Positions 26,935 through 34,589 of a stretch of 64,000 bases of DNA are shown one piece after another; the first letter of the stretch is position 1, and every line of letters starts with the position of its first letter. This DNA is from CAIWHR01 sp963734055 (GTDB lineage: Bacteria > Pseudomonadota > Gammaproteobacteria > Burkholderiales > Casimicrobiaceae), in the NCBI GenBank assembly GCA_963734055.1, contig CAVTFQ010000012.1:62001-126000 (forward strand). Reading direction: 5' to 3'. The notes under the pieces are model-generated. The model was not told the origin of the DNA. It did no database searches and saw only the letters and a program-made list of their open reading frames with translations. A program made the translations under genes and the position numbers.

Positions 26935-27611
26935 CGGACGACCTCCTTGGCAGCGGGCGCGACGACCATCCCGCGCCACAGCGCTCGCAGCGCGACCTCG
27001 AGCTCGGTCGGATAGCTCCAGGCGAAGACGGGCGACGGCGCGGGCCCGACCATCGCGCAATGCGAGTTCTCGCCGCCCGACCCCGCCGCCATCTGCCAGA
27101 GGCCGAGGATCAGCGCGTAGCTGCGGCGCAGGAGCGCGACGCCGCCCCCCGGCGGAAGCGCCGGAAAATGGCGCTCGAGGCCCGCGCCCGCGCGCTCGAG
27201 GCGTGCCACCATCCGCTGGCGGAACGCGGCCGCGGTTTCGGCGGGAATGCTGTGCGCCATGAGCCCGAAGCAGCGCGAAGCGAGAGGGAGGTAGAGGGGC
27301 GGATCGATCATGTGACGGCGGGTGAGCCCGAACATTGGCTCGATCGACACCGGCGGCGGCCCTTCGACCAGCTCGATCACATCCCGGAAGAAGCCGTCCA
27401 CCCGGCGCTCGTGGACGGCGAGGAGGAGCTCGTCCTTGCTCGGGAAGTAGAGATACACCGTGCCCTTGGCGAGGCCCGCCTCGTCGGCGACTTCCGCGAC
27501 GTTGACGACCCGGTCGGGCGAGCGCAGCAGCACCCGCTCGGCCGCGTCCAGGATCGCGTCGTGGCGCTCCCGCTTGTCCTCGGCTTGCATCGCGCGCTGA
27601 CGAATGACCAT
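26931..27611 (-). CDS. TetR/AcrR family transcriptional repressor of the efflux operon
   Basis: A 226-residue regulator. The N-terminal helix-turn-helix reads RHDAILDAAERVLLRSPDRVVNVAEVADEAGLAKGTVYLYFPSKDELLLAVHERR, a textbook TetR DNA-binding domain. The remaining ~160 residues are the helical ligand-binding and dimer domain, which includes an FGLMAHSIPAETAAAF segment and several Cys/Met residues but no recognisable ligand signature. It is the first gene of the operon and overlaps the adaptor gene. The upstream region holds two matching palindromes inside the promoter, so it is expected to repress itself and the pump until an inducer binds. Confidence 0.94.
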   Translation of the reverse strand: MVIRQRAMQAEDKRERHDAILDAAERVLLRSPDRVVNVAEVADEAGLAKGTVYLYFPSKDELLLAVHERRVDGFFRDVIELVEGPPPVSIEPMFGLTRRHMIDPPLYLPLASRCFGLMAHSIPAETAAAFRQRMVARLERAGAGLERHFPALPPGGGVALLRRSYALILGLWQMAAGSGGENSHCAMVGPAPSPVFAWSYPTELEVALRALWRGMVVAPAAKEVVR

Positions 27612-27636
27612 GGCAACCTTTCCCAGGAGAAACCCG

Positions 27637-27692
27637 TAACTGACTCAGGGTCACTTAGCGGACAGCGTAAGTGACCGACGGTCAGTTGTCAA
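27637..27692 (-). promoter_or_regulatory. promoter and double TetR-type operator of the efflux operon
   Basis: Read on the minus strand, TTGACA (27692-27687) and TACGCT are 17 bp apart. One palindrome fills the space between them: TAAGTGAC (27668-27675) and GTCAGTTG (27681-27688). A second, TAACTGAC (27637-27644) and GTCACTTA (27650-27657), lies just downstream. Their centres are 31 bp apart, three helical turns, which would put two repressor dimers on the same face. The pair is also a larger exact dyad about 27662.5, with arms AACTGAC/GTCAGTT and GGTCACTTA/TAAGTGACC. Confidence 0.75.
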
Positions 27693-27756
27693 GACAGGAA
27701 TGGCCACGGCCGGTCCGCCCGACGGGCCGAGCCGGACGGGACCGAGCGGTGCGCCG

Positions 27757-28612
27757 CTAGAAGAACGCCAGCGTGCGCCCGACGAGCTCGCTGCCCGGGT
27801 CGCCGAAATCGGCGACGACGCTGAAGTGATGGCGCGCCGGGACGATCAGCGGGGCGACGTCGCCGGGAGGTCGGCTCGCCGGCCAGGCGTCCCAGAGAAG
27901 CCGCGTCTGCCGGATGAACTCGGACGTCTCGTCGGCACCGACGGCAACCAGCAGCGGCGCGGTGGTCCGCGGGCGCAGGCGAACAGGAGACAGGCGCGCG
28001 GCCTCCGTTTCGTCGAGCCGGATGTCGGCGTTGAACGAGAACAGCACGATGGGCGCGAGGTCGTGGACGCCCGACAGCGAGACGCCGCCGACGATTTGCG
28101 GTTGGGGCGACCCAGTCGCGCGCCCAATCGGTCGCGAAGAGCATCGCCGTCAGGTGCCCGCCCGCCGAATGCCCGGCGATCACGATCCGGTCGGCGCGGG
28201 CGCCAAGCCGCCCTCCTTCGCGCGCGAACCAGCCGAGCGCGCGCCGGCACTCGTCGATGATCGCAGCCACGGTGACGTCGGGACAGAGGTCGTAGTTGAC
28301 GACGGCGACGGCGAGGTCCTGCGCGAGGAACGGCGGCGCGACGTACGAGAAGTCGCTCTTGTCGAGCGCGCGCCAGTAGCCGCCGTGCAGGAACACGAGC
28401 GTGCCGCGCGCGGGGCCGGCGGGAACGAAGAGATCGAGCGTTGCCTTGGGTCCCGGACCGTAGCGCGCGTCCAGGTGCGGCGCGAAACGCGCGCGTGCAT
28501 CGGCGGACATGGCCGCGTAGCGCTCGAACCACTGCGGATGCTCCGGCACCGCCGCGCGGAGGTTGTAGCCGCGCTCGACGGACTCCGGCGTGTGGACGAC
28601 TGCCTCCACCAT
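27757..28612 (-). pseudogene. alpha/beta hydrolase (arylformamidase/esterase-like), frameshifted
   Basis: The frame from ATG 28612 encodes the N-terminal part of an alpha/beta hydrolase with the oxyanion segment LVFLHGGYWRALDKSDFSY and the nucleophile elbow IVIAGHSAGGHLTAML. It loses its frame just after DWARDWVAP near 28108-28112. The rest of the protein (QIVGGVSLSGVHDLAPIVL, then the catalytic-His region PARHHFSVV) continues in another frame to a stop at 27757. Adding one C to the CCCC run in this spot would restore one ~285-residue protein. It is either a real one-base deletion or a sequencing error in a homopolymer. Relatives include kynurenine formamidase-like enzymes, which would fit the nearby 2-aminobenzoate genes. 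It starts 2 bp after the preceding gene, so it ends that operon. Confidence 0.75.
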
Positions 28613-28614
28613 CG

Positions 28615-29331
28615 CTACGCGGCAGGCGCCGCGGGCGGCCCGATCACGATGGCAAGCGGTGACAGGCCCTCGATGGCGCCATCGAGTCGGTCGCCGGCCA
28701 CGACGGGCCCGACCCCCGACGGCGTGCCCGTGAATACCAGATCGCCCGGCGTGAGCTCGTAGTACCGCGACAGGAACGAAAGCGTGTGCGGCACGTCCCA
28801 GATCATGTCGGCCAAGTCGCCCGTCTGGCGCCGGGCGCCGTTCACGTCGAGCGTGATCGCGCCGCGCGCGAGCGCGTCGCCCGTCGCGCGATGGATCGGC
28901 GCGATCGGCGCCGCGCCGGCGAACGACTTGCCGATGTCCCACGGCCGCTTCTTCTCGCGCATCTCGTTCTGCAGGTCGCGCCGCGTCATGTCGAGCCCCA
29001 CCGCGTAGCCGAAGACGAGCGAAAGCGCGCGCTCGGGCGCCACGCCGGCGCCCCGACCGCCGATTGCGACGACGAGCTCGATCTCGTGGTGCAGGTTTCG
29101 GGTCGCGAGCGGATAGGCGACGCGCCCGACCGCGGGCGGCACGACCGGCACGATCGAATCGGCGGCCTTGGTGAAGAAGAACGGCGGCTCCTTCGTCGCG
29201 TCGCCGCCCATTTCCTTCGCGTGCTCGGCATAGTTGCGCCCGACGCAGTAGATGTGGCGCACGGGAAAGCGCTCCGCGCTGCCGTGGATCGGCACGCCGG
29301 GCAGCTCCCAGGAAGGCAGTGCAAAGGTCAT
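28615..29331 (-). CDS. fumarylacetoacetate hydrolase family protein (fumarylpyruvate hydrolase-like)
   Basis: A 238-residue FAH-fold C-C bond hydrolase. IYCVGRNYAEHAKEMGG, PFFFTKAADSIV and the metal site LHHEIELVVAIGGRG (Glu-x-Glu) with GYAVGLDMTRRDLQNEMREKKRPWDIGKSFAGAAPI match the short fumarylpyruvate hydrolase group (NagK) rather than animal-type FAH. TGDLADMIWDVPHTLSFLSRYYELTPGDLVFTGTPSGVGPV is the family C-terminus. In the gentisate route it splits fumarylpyruvate to fumarate and pyruvate. The isomerase gene is just upstream (13-bp gap), which strengthens that role. No gentisate 1,2-dioxygenase gene is in the window. Some homologues act on other acylpyruvates. Confidence 0.87.
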   Translation of the reverse strand: MTFALPSWELPGVPIHGSAERFPVRHIYCVGRNYAEHAKEMGGDATKEPPFFFTKAADSIVPVVPPAVGRVAYPLATRNLHHEIELVVAIGGRGAGVAPERALSLVFGYAVGLDMTRRDLQNEMREKKRPWDIGKSFAGAAPIAPIHRATGDALARGAITLDVNGARRQTGDLADMIWDVPHTLSFLSRYYELTPGDLVFTGTPSGVGPVVAGDRLDGAIEGLSPLAIVIGPPAAPAA

Positions 29332-29344
29332 GTTGGTCTCCGTG

Positions 29345-29986
29345 CTACTCCGCGTCCGGCTGGTTCGACGGCGCCGCGGCGACGAAAGCCGGCAGCGCCT
29401 GGCACGCGGCCTCGATCCGCGTCAGCGTCGGGTACGGACCGAAATCGAACTCGACGCGCCGCGCGTTCGCCATCTGCGGAACGAGGCAGATGTCGGCGAT
29501 CGTCGGCGCGTCGCCGTGGCAGAAGCGGCCGGTCGCGCCGTCGCGCGCGAGCCTCGTCTCGAGCGCCTCGAACCCGACGTCGATCCAGTACTTGTACCAG
29601 CCGTTCTTCTGTGCTTCGGTGACGCCGAGCGTCCCGGTGAGATAGGTGAGCACGCGCGTGTTGTTGAGCGGATGGATGTCGCACGCGACCGCGAGCGCGA
29701 GCGAGCACACGCGCGCCCGTCCGGTCGCGTCGGGCGGCAGGATCGGCGGCTGCGGAAAGGTCTCCTCGAGCCACTCGAGGATCGCGACCGACTGCGTGAG
29801 CACGACGCCGTCGTCGGTGACGAGCGACGGCACGAGCCCCTGCGGATTCAGCGCGAGGTACTCGTCGGCGCGCTGGTCGCCCTTGCGCAGGTGGACGAAC
29901 GCGCGCTCCGGCGCGACCTGCTTCAGGTTGAGCGCGATCCTGACCCGGTACGCCGCCGACGAGCGAAAGTAGTCGTAGAGCTTCAT
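29345..29986 (-). CDS. maiA: maleylpyruvate/maleylacetoacetate isomerase (zeta-class GST)
   Basis: A 213-residue glutathione S-transferase-fold isomerase. MKLYDYFRSSAAYRVRIALNLK has the catalytic Ser-Ser motif of zeta GSTs, and NPQGLVPSLVTDDGVVLTQSVAILEWLEE the glutathione site (Pro and Gln-Ser). ACDIHPLNNTRVLTYL is diagnostic for the maleylacetoacetate/maleylpyruvate group. It turns maleylpyruvate (gentisate route) or maleylacetoacetate (homogentisate route) into the fumaryl form for the next gene's hydrolase. The start codon directly abuts a palindromic repeat (29987-30061), leaving no Shine-Dalgarno sequence, which is odd. Translation may be leaderless-like or rely on an unusual site. Confidence 0.9.
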   Translation of the reverse strand: MKLYDYFRSSAAYRVRIALNLKQVAPERAFVHLRKGDQRADEYLALNPQGLVPSLVTDDGVVLTQSVAILEWLEETFPQPPILPPDATGRARVCSLALAVACDIHPLNNTRVLTYLTGTLGVTEAQKNGWYKYWIDVGFEALETRLARDGATGRFCHGDAPTIADICLVPQMANARRVEFDFGPYPTLTRIEAACQALPAFVAAAPSNQPDAE

Positions 29987-30061
29987 GGAAAGTAGGGTCA
30001 GACCCGACTTTTCTCTTCCTCGGGGTCGAAAAGCAGAAAGTAGGGTCTGACCCTACTTTCC
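29987..30061. repeat. 75-bp palindromic repeat with AAAGTAGGGTCAGACCC arms
   Basis: Two 19-bp arms, 29987-30005 and 30043-30061, are exact reverse complements. The right arm lies in a further palindrome, 30037-30059, made of AAAGTAGGGTC and GACCCTACTTT around a single base. The repeat starts right at the maiA start codon and ends 1 bp before the gcdH stop, filling the spacer. The same AAAGTAGGGT sequence reappears at 63991-64000, so this is an interspersed, probably REP-like or mobile sequence rather than a local terminator. Confidence 0.75.
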
Positions 30062-30062
30062 G

Positions 30063-31265
30063 CTAGAAGGCGGCGATGCCGGTCTGCGCGCGGCCCAGGA
30101 TCAGCGCATGGATGTCGTGCGTCCCTTCGTACGTGTTGACCGTCTCGAGATTGAGCACGTGCCGGATGACGTGGAACTCGTCGACGATGCCGTTCCCGCC
30201 GTGCATGTCGCGCGCCATCCGCGCGATTTCGAGCGCCTTCCCGCACGAGTTGCGCTTCATGATCGACGTGATCTCTGGCGCCGCGATCCCCTCGTCCTTC
30301 ATGCGCCCGAGACGCAGGCAGCCCTGCAGCCCCAGCGCGATCTCGGTCATCATGTCGGCGAGCTTTTTCTGGATCAGCTGGTTCGCGGCGAGCGGGCGGC
30401 CGAACTGCGTGCGATCGAGCGTGTACTGCCGCGCCGCATGCCAGCAGAACTCGGCGGCGCCGAGCGCGCCCCACGCGATGCCGTAGCGCGCCGAGTTGAG
30501 GCAGCCAAAGGGACCCTTGAGGCCCTCGACGTTCGGCAGCCGGTTCTCCTCGGGCACGAACACTTCGTCCATGACGACTTCGCCCGTGATCGACGTGCGG
30601 AGGCTGAACTTGCCCTCGATCTTCGGCGCCGTGAGCCCCTGCATTCCCTTCTCGAGGATGAAACCGCGAATCACGCCGTCGTCGGTCTTCGCCCACACGA
30701 CGAACACGTCGGCGATCGGCGAGTTCGAGATCCACATCTTCGCGCCGGAGAGCTTGTATCCGCCGTCGGCGCTGCGCGCGCGGGTCACCATGCTGCCGGG
30801 GTCCGAGCCGTGGTCGGGCTCGGTCAAGCCGAAGCACCCGATCCACTCGCCGGTCGCGAGCTTCGGCAGGTACTTGCGGCGCTGTGCCTCGCTGCCATAG
30901 GTGTAGATCGGGAACATGACGAGCGAGCTCTGCACGCTCATCATCGAGCGGTAGCCCGAATCGACGCGCTCGATCTCGCGCGCGATCAGCCCGTAGCAGA
31001 CGTAATTGAGCCCCGCGCCGCCGTACTCCGACGGCAGCGTCGCCCCGAGGAGCCCGAGCCCGCCCATCTCGCGAAAGACGGCGGGATCCGAGGTTTCGTG
31101 GCGAAACGACTCGGTGACGCGCGGCAGGAGCTTCTCCTGCGCGTACGCATGCGCCGTGTCGCGGACCATCCGCTCCTCTTCGGTCAGCTGGCTCGCGAGC
31201 AGGAGCGGGTCGTCCCAGGCGAACCGGGCCTTCGTCTTGCCGCCGATCTTCTCGGGTGCGTTCAT
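30063..31265 (-). CDS. gcdH: glutaryl-CoA dehydrogenase (acyl-CoA dehydrogenase family)
   Basis: A 400-residue FAD enzyme that oxidatively decarboxylates glutaryl-CoA to crotonyl-CoA. The sequence follows the GcdH pattern: GLLGATLPSEYGGAGLNYVCYGL, CFGLTEPDHGSDPGSM, KMWISNSPIADVFVVWAKT, RYGIAWGALGAAEFC, and NTYEGTHDIHALILGRAQTGIAAF with the catalytic base Glu in TYEG. Glutaryl-CoA is the product of the benzoyl-CoA-type and lysine/tryptophan degradation routes. The gene precedes maiA with a repeat between. A TATCAT box (31298-31293, minus strand) sits 28 bp upstream of the start, so it may have its own promoter separate from the ridA operon. Confidence 0.93.
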   Translation of the reverse strand: MNAPEKIGGKTKARFAWDDPLLLASQLTEEERMVRDTAHAYAQEKLLPRVTESFRHETSDPAVFREMGGLGLLGATLPSEYGGAGLNYVCYGLIAREIERVDSGYRSMMSVQSSLVMFPIYTYGSEAQRRKYLPKLATGEWIGCFGLTEPDHGSDPGSMVTRARSADGGYKLSGAKMWISNSPIADVFVVWAKTDDGVIRGFILEKGMQGLTAPKIEGKFSLRTSITGEVVMDEVFVPEENRLPNVEGLKGPFGCLNSARYGIAWGALGAAEFCWHAARQYTLDRTQFGRPLAANQLIQKKLADMMTEIALGLQGCLRLGRMKDEGIAAPEITSIMKRNSCGKALEIARMARDMHGGNGIVDEFHVIRHVLNLETVNTYEGTHDIHALILGRAQTGIAAF

Positions 31266-31338
31266 TGCGGGCTCCGCGCCAGGGGAAGCGAAATGATACC
31301 GATTTTCCGGGTCGGGTCCCGGTCCGCCTTGAGGTGCG

Positions 31339-31767
31339 TCAACCCGACGCGGGAACGACGGCCGTCGCCTCGATCTCCACCCGCGCCGCGTCCTCCATCA
31401 GCGCGGTGACTTCGACTGCGGTCATCGCCGGAAAATGGCGACCCATGATTTCGCGGTATGCGGCGCCTAAGGCCTTGCCGCAGGCCAAGTACTCGCGCTT
31501 GTCGACGACGTACCACGTCATCCGGGCGATGTGCTCGGGGCGCGCGCCGTCCTCGGCCAGCACGGCAACGATATTCGCGAGCGCCTGCCGCGCCTGGACG
31601 ACGAAGTCGCCGCTCTCGAACTGCTGGGCGGCGTTCCACCCGATTTGCCCGCCGACGAAGACGAGCCGGCCTTCAGCGGCGATCCCATTGGCGTAACCTT
31701 TCGCCGCCGCCCAGCCCGCGGGATGCAGGGCTCGGGCGCGCGCGCCGTCCTTTCGAGGCCCGCTCAT
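31339..31767 (-). CDS. RidA family enamine/imine deaminase
   Basis: A 142-residue YjgF/YER057c/UK114-family protein, usually a trimer that hydrolyses reactive enamines or imines. GRLVFVGGQIGWNAAQQFESGDFVVQARQALANIVAVLAEDGA and ARMTWYVVDKREYLACG are typical, and VEVTALMEDAARVEIEATAVV is the C-terminal signature. The archetypal Arg in the last strand is replaced in this sub-branch, as the segment reads DAARVEIEATAV with R one turn away, so catalysis is not assured. Its ATG overlaps the ligase stop (ATGA). In a 2-aminobenzoyl-CoA route, RidA would release ammonia from the enamine produced by the monooxygenase/reductase. Confidence 0.88.
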   Translation of the reverse strand: MSGPRKDGARARALHPAGWAAAKGYANGIAAEGRLVFVGGQIGWNAAQQFESGDFVVQARQALANIVAVLAEDGARPEHIARMTWYVVDKREYLACGKALGAAYREIMGRHFPAMTAVEVTALMEDAARVEIEATAVVPASG

Positions 31768-33404
31768 TTGTGCGCCTCCCGCCGGTCGCGCTCCAGCTGT
31801 CGCAGGCGGGACCGCTGAACCTTGCCCGTTTCCGTTCGCGGCAGCGCCTCGATGAACTCGACCGCGCGCGGATACTTGTACGGCGCGATCGTCCGCTTGA
31901 CGAAGTCCTGCAGCTCCGCAGCGAGCTCGGGGGCGGGCTCGAAGCCCGGCTTGACGACGACGAACGCCTTGACGATCTGCCCGCGCTCCTCGTCGGGCGC
32001 GCCGATCACACCGCACTCGGCGACGGCCGGGTGCATGAGCAGCGCGCCCTCGACCTCGGGGCCGCCGATGTTGTATCCGGCGCTGATGATCATGTCGTCG
32101 GTGCGTCCCTGGTAGACGTAGAAGCCGTCCGCGTCGACCAGGAACGCGTCGCCCGTGTAGTTCCAGCCGTCCTGGACGTAAGTGCGCTGCCGGTCGTCGG
32201 CCAGGTAGCGGCAGCCGGTCGGTCCCTTGATGGCGAGGCGCCCGGCCGTCCCCGGCGGCACTGGCTTGCCGTCCGCGTCCATGATCGCAGCCCGGTAGCC
32301 GGGGACCACGCGGCCGATCGCGCCCGGCTTCGTGTGCGCCTCGTCGCTCGAGATGAAGATGTGGAACATCTCCGTCGAGCCGATGCCGTCGACGATCTCG
32401 ATGCCGGTCGCGTCCTTCCAGAGCTTGCGCGTGATCGCGGGCAGCGCCTCGCCCGCCGACACGCACTTCCGGAGCGACGAGAGGTCGTGCTCCCTCGCGT
32501 GGGCGGCCATCGCGCGGTACGACGTCGGCGCCGTGACGAGCACCGTCGCCTTGTGCTCGGCGATCGCCGGCAGCAACGTGTCCGGCCCCGGCCGCTCGAT
32601 CAGGAGGGTCGACGCGCCGATCCGCAGCGGAAACAGGAGCAGACCGCCCAGTCCGAAAGTGAACGCGAGGGGCGGGCTTCCGGTGAAGACGTCGTCGGAG
32701 CTCGCGCGCAGCATCGCCGGCGGCCAGCAGTCGCAGGCGGCGATCAGGTCGCGGTGGAAATGCATCGTGCCCTTCGGCTTGCCGGTGGTGCCCGACGTGA
32801 ACGCAATCAGCGCGGTGTCCTCCGCGGCCGTGTCGACAGTCGCGAACGAGGCAGGCTTCCGCGCCATCCGCGCGTCGAGCCCGTCGGCGCCGGTCCCGCC
32901 GAAATGCGCGACGCGGGTAAGCGTTGGACATTGGCCACGCGCCGTGTCGAGCTCCGCCGCGAGGCGGTCGTCGCAGAGCGCATGCGAGATTTCGGCCTTC
33001 GTGACGATGTCCGAGAGCTCCTTCGCGCGGAGGAGCGGCATCGTGCCGACGGCGATGCCCCCCGCCTTGAGCACCGCGAAGAAGCATGCGGCGTACATGG
33101 GGCTGTTCGGCGCGCGGAGCAGCACGCGGTTGCCGGGCACGAGCCCCAGGTCCTCGATCAGCACGCGGGCGATGCGACTCGCCTGCGCATCGAGCTCCGC
33201 GTACGACCAGCGAAGGCCGCCCGGCGCGCGGATCGCCGGCCGCTCGCCGTCGCCGCGCTCGAGCGCGCCGCCCAGGAGCGCGACCGCCGCGTTCAGCCGC
33301 TCCGGATATCGGAGCTCGGGCTGCTCGAAGATGAATTCGGGCCATTGCTCGCGCGGTGGCAGGTGATCGCGCGCGAACGTGTCGACGTGAGCGGTGCGGG
33401 TCAT
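31764..33404 (-). CDS. 2-aminobenzoate-CoA ligase-like (benzoate-CoA ligase family)
   Basis: A 546-residue AMP-forming aryl-CoA ligase. The P-loop AFTSGTTGKPKGTMHFHRD, the A5 segment GIGSTEMFHIFISS, GWNYTGDAFLVDADGFYVYQGRTDDMIISAGYNIGGPEVE (A7/A8 hinge) and the catalytic Lys in TETGKVQRS are intact. MFHIFIS matches the benzoate/2-aminobenzoate ligase branch. It activates 2-aminobenzoate or a related aromatic acid, feeding the monooxygenase upstream in the operon. GGGAGG precedes the ATG at 6 nt, and the start overlaps the acyl-CoA dehydrogenase stop. Substrate specificity (2-aminobenzoate, benzoate or salicylate) cannot be settled by sequence alone. Confidence 0.86.
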   Translation of the reverse strand: MTRTAHVDTFARDHLPPREQWPEFIFEQPELRYPERLNAAVALLGGALERGDGERPAIRAPGGLRWSYAELDAQASRIARVLIEDLGLVPGNRVLLRAPNSPMYAACFFAVLKAGGIAVGTMPLLRAKELSDIVTKAEISHALCDDRLAAELDTARGQCPTLTRVAHFGGTGADGLDARMARKPASFATVDTAAEDTALIAFTSGTTGKPKGTMHFHRDLIAACDCWPPAMLRASSDDVFTGSPPLAFTFGLGGLLLFPLRIGASTLLIERPGPDTLLPAIAEHKATVLVTAPTSYRAMAAHAREHDLSSLRKCVSAGEALPAITRKLWKDATGIEIVDGIGSTEMFHIFISSDEAHTKPGAIGRVVPGYRAAIMDADGKPVPPGTAGRLAIKGPTGCRYLADDRQRTYVQDGWNYTGDAFLVDADGFYVYQGRTDDMIISAGYNIGGPEVEGALLMHPAVAECGVIGAPDEERGQIVKAFVVVKPGFEPAPELAAELQDFVKRTIAPYKYPRAVEFIEALPRTETGKVQRSRLRQLERDRREAHK

Positions 33405-34573
33405 GACGAGCCTCCCTCTCGTGCTGCAAGGACATCGCGGCCGACGATCAGCCGCTGGACCTCGGTCGCCCCTTCGTAGATGCGCAGCGCGCGGATTTCG
33501 CGGTAGAGGCGCTCGACCGTCTCGCCGCGAGCGACCCCGCGGCCGCCGAAGAGCTGCACCGCCGAATCGATCACGCGCTGCGCGGACTCGGTGGCGGCCA
33601 TCTTCGCCATCGCCGCCTCGCGCGTCGTGCGCAACCTCTGCACGTCGCGTCGCCACGCCGCCCGGTACGTGAGCAGCGCCGCGCCGTCGATCGCGGTCGC
33701 CATGTCGCCAAGCGTCGCCTGGGTGAGCTGCAGGTCGGCCTGCCGGCCGCCGAACATCGTGCGCTCGCGGGCGTGGCCGACCGCCTCCTCCTGCGCCCGG
33801 CGCGCGAATCCGATCGCGGCGGCCGCGACCGACGCACGGAAGACGTCGAGCGTGCGCATCGCGAGCTTGAACCCTTCGCCCTCGGGGCCGAGGAGCGCGT
33901 CCGCCGCGATGCGGCACCCACGGAATTCGATGCGCGCGAGCGGATGCGGCGCCATCGCGTCGATCCGCTCCGCGATCCGCAGCCCCGGCGTGCCGGCCGG
34001 CACCACGAAGGCCGAGATTCCGCGCGTGCCCGTCGTCGCCGGCTCACGGGCGAACACGCAGTAGAAGTCGGCGATGCCGCCGTTGCTGATCCAGGTCTTG
34101 ATGCCCTCGAGCACCCACGCGTCGCCGTCGCGGCTCGCGCGCGTCGTCATGGCCCCGACGTCGGATCCCGCGTCGGGCTCCGACAGCGCGAACGCGGCGA
34201 TCGCCTCGCCGCGCGCAACTTTCGGGAGCCAGCGCGCCCGCTGCGCGGCGCTGCCGGCGAGCGTGATCGGCCCGCTGCCCAGTCCCTGCATCGCGAACGC
34301 GAAATCGGCGAGCCCGTCGGCGTAGGCGAGCGTCTCGCGCGCGAGGCAGAGTGCGCGGGAGTCGAGGTCGGGCAGCGCACCGCCGTCCGCAGCGGGCACG
34401 CAATAGCGCAACCAGCCGGCCGCGCCGAGGCGGCGAACGAGATCGCGGCACGTGGCGTCGACGTCGTCGTGATCGACGAAGGCGAGCTCCGCAGCCGACC
34501 ATTGCGCGAGATCGGCGGCCAGTCGCCGGTGCGCATCGTCGAAGAACGGCCAGGCCAGATGCTCCAGATTCAT
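33401..34573 (-). CDS. acyl-CoA dehydrogenase of the aromatic acid operon
   Basis: A 390-residue flavoprotein acyl-CoA dehydrogenase. The FAD/substrate motifs are FALSEPDAGSDVGAMTT and KTWISNGGIADFYCVFA, and the catalytic Glu sits in IYEGATEVQRLIVGRDVL. The N-terminal ~110 residues are less conserved than in short-chain dehydrogenases. The enzyme would oxidise an alicyclic or ring-reduced CoA intermediate. The start is 17 bp after the enoyl-CoA hydratase gene, and the end overlaps the ligase start, so it is a structural part of this operon. It is clearly distinct from gcdH at 30.1 kb. Confidence 0.88.
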   Translation of the reverse strand: MNLEHLAWPFFDDAHRRLAADLAQWSAAELAFVDHDDVDATCRDLVRRLGAAGWLRYCVPAADGGALPDLDSRALCLARETLAYADGLADFAFAMQGLGSGPITLAGSAAQRARWLPKVARGEAIAAFALSEPDAGSDVGAMTTRASRDGDAWVLEGIKTWISNGGIADFYCVFAREPATTGTRGISAFVVPAGTPGLRIAERIDAMAPHPLARIEFRGCRIAADALLGPEGEGFKLAMRTLDVFRASVAAAAIGFARRAQEEAVGHARERTMFGGRQADLQLTQATLGDMATAIDGAALLTYRAAWRRDVQRLRTTREAAMAKMAATESAQRVIDSAVQLFGGRGVARGETVERLYREIRALRIYEGATEVQRLIVGRDVLAAREGGSS

Positions 34574-34589
34574 GACGCCGCTCGCGCAG

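Noticed and set aside
31764..33404. Calling the ligase a benzoate-CoA ligase of the anaerobic benzoyl-CoA route
   Set aside because: No benzoyl-CoA reductase or box genes are present; the operon partners fit 2-aminobenzoyl-CoA or salicylyl-CoA chemistry better.
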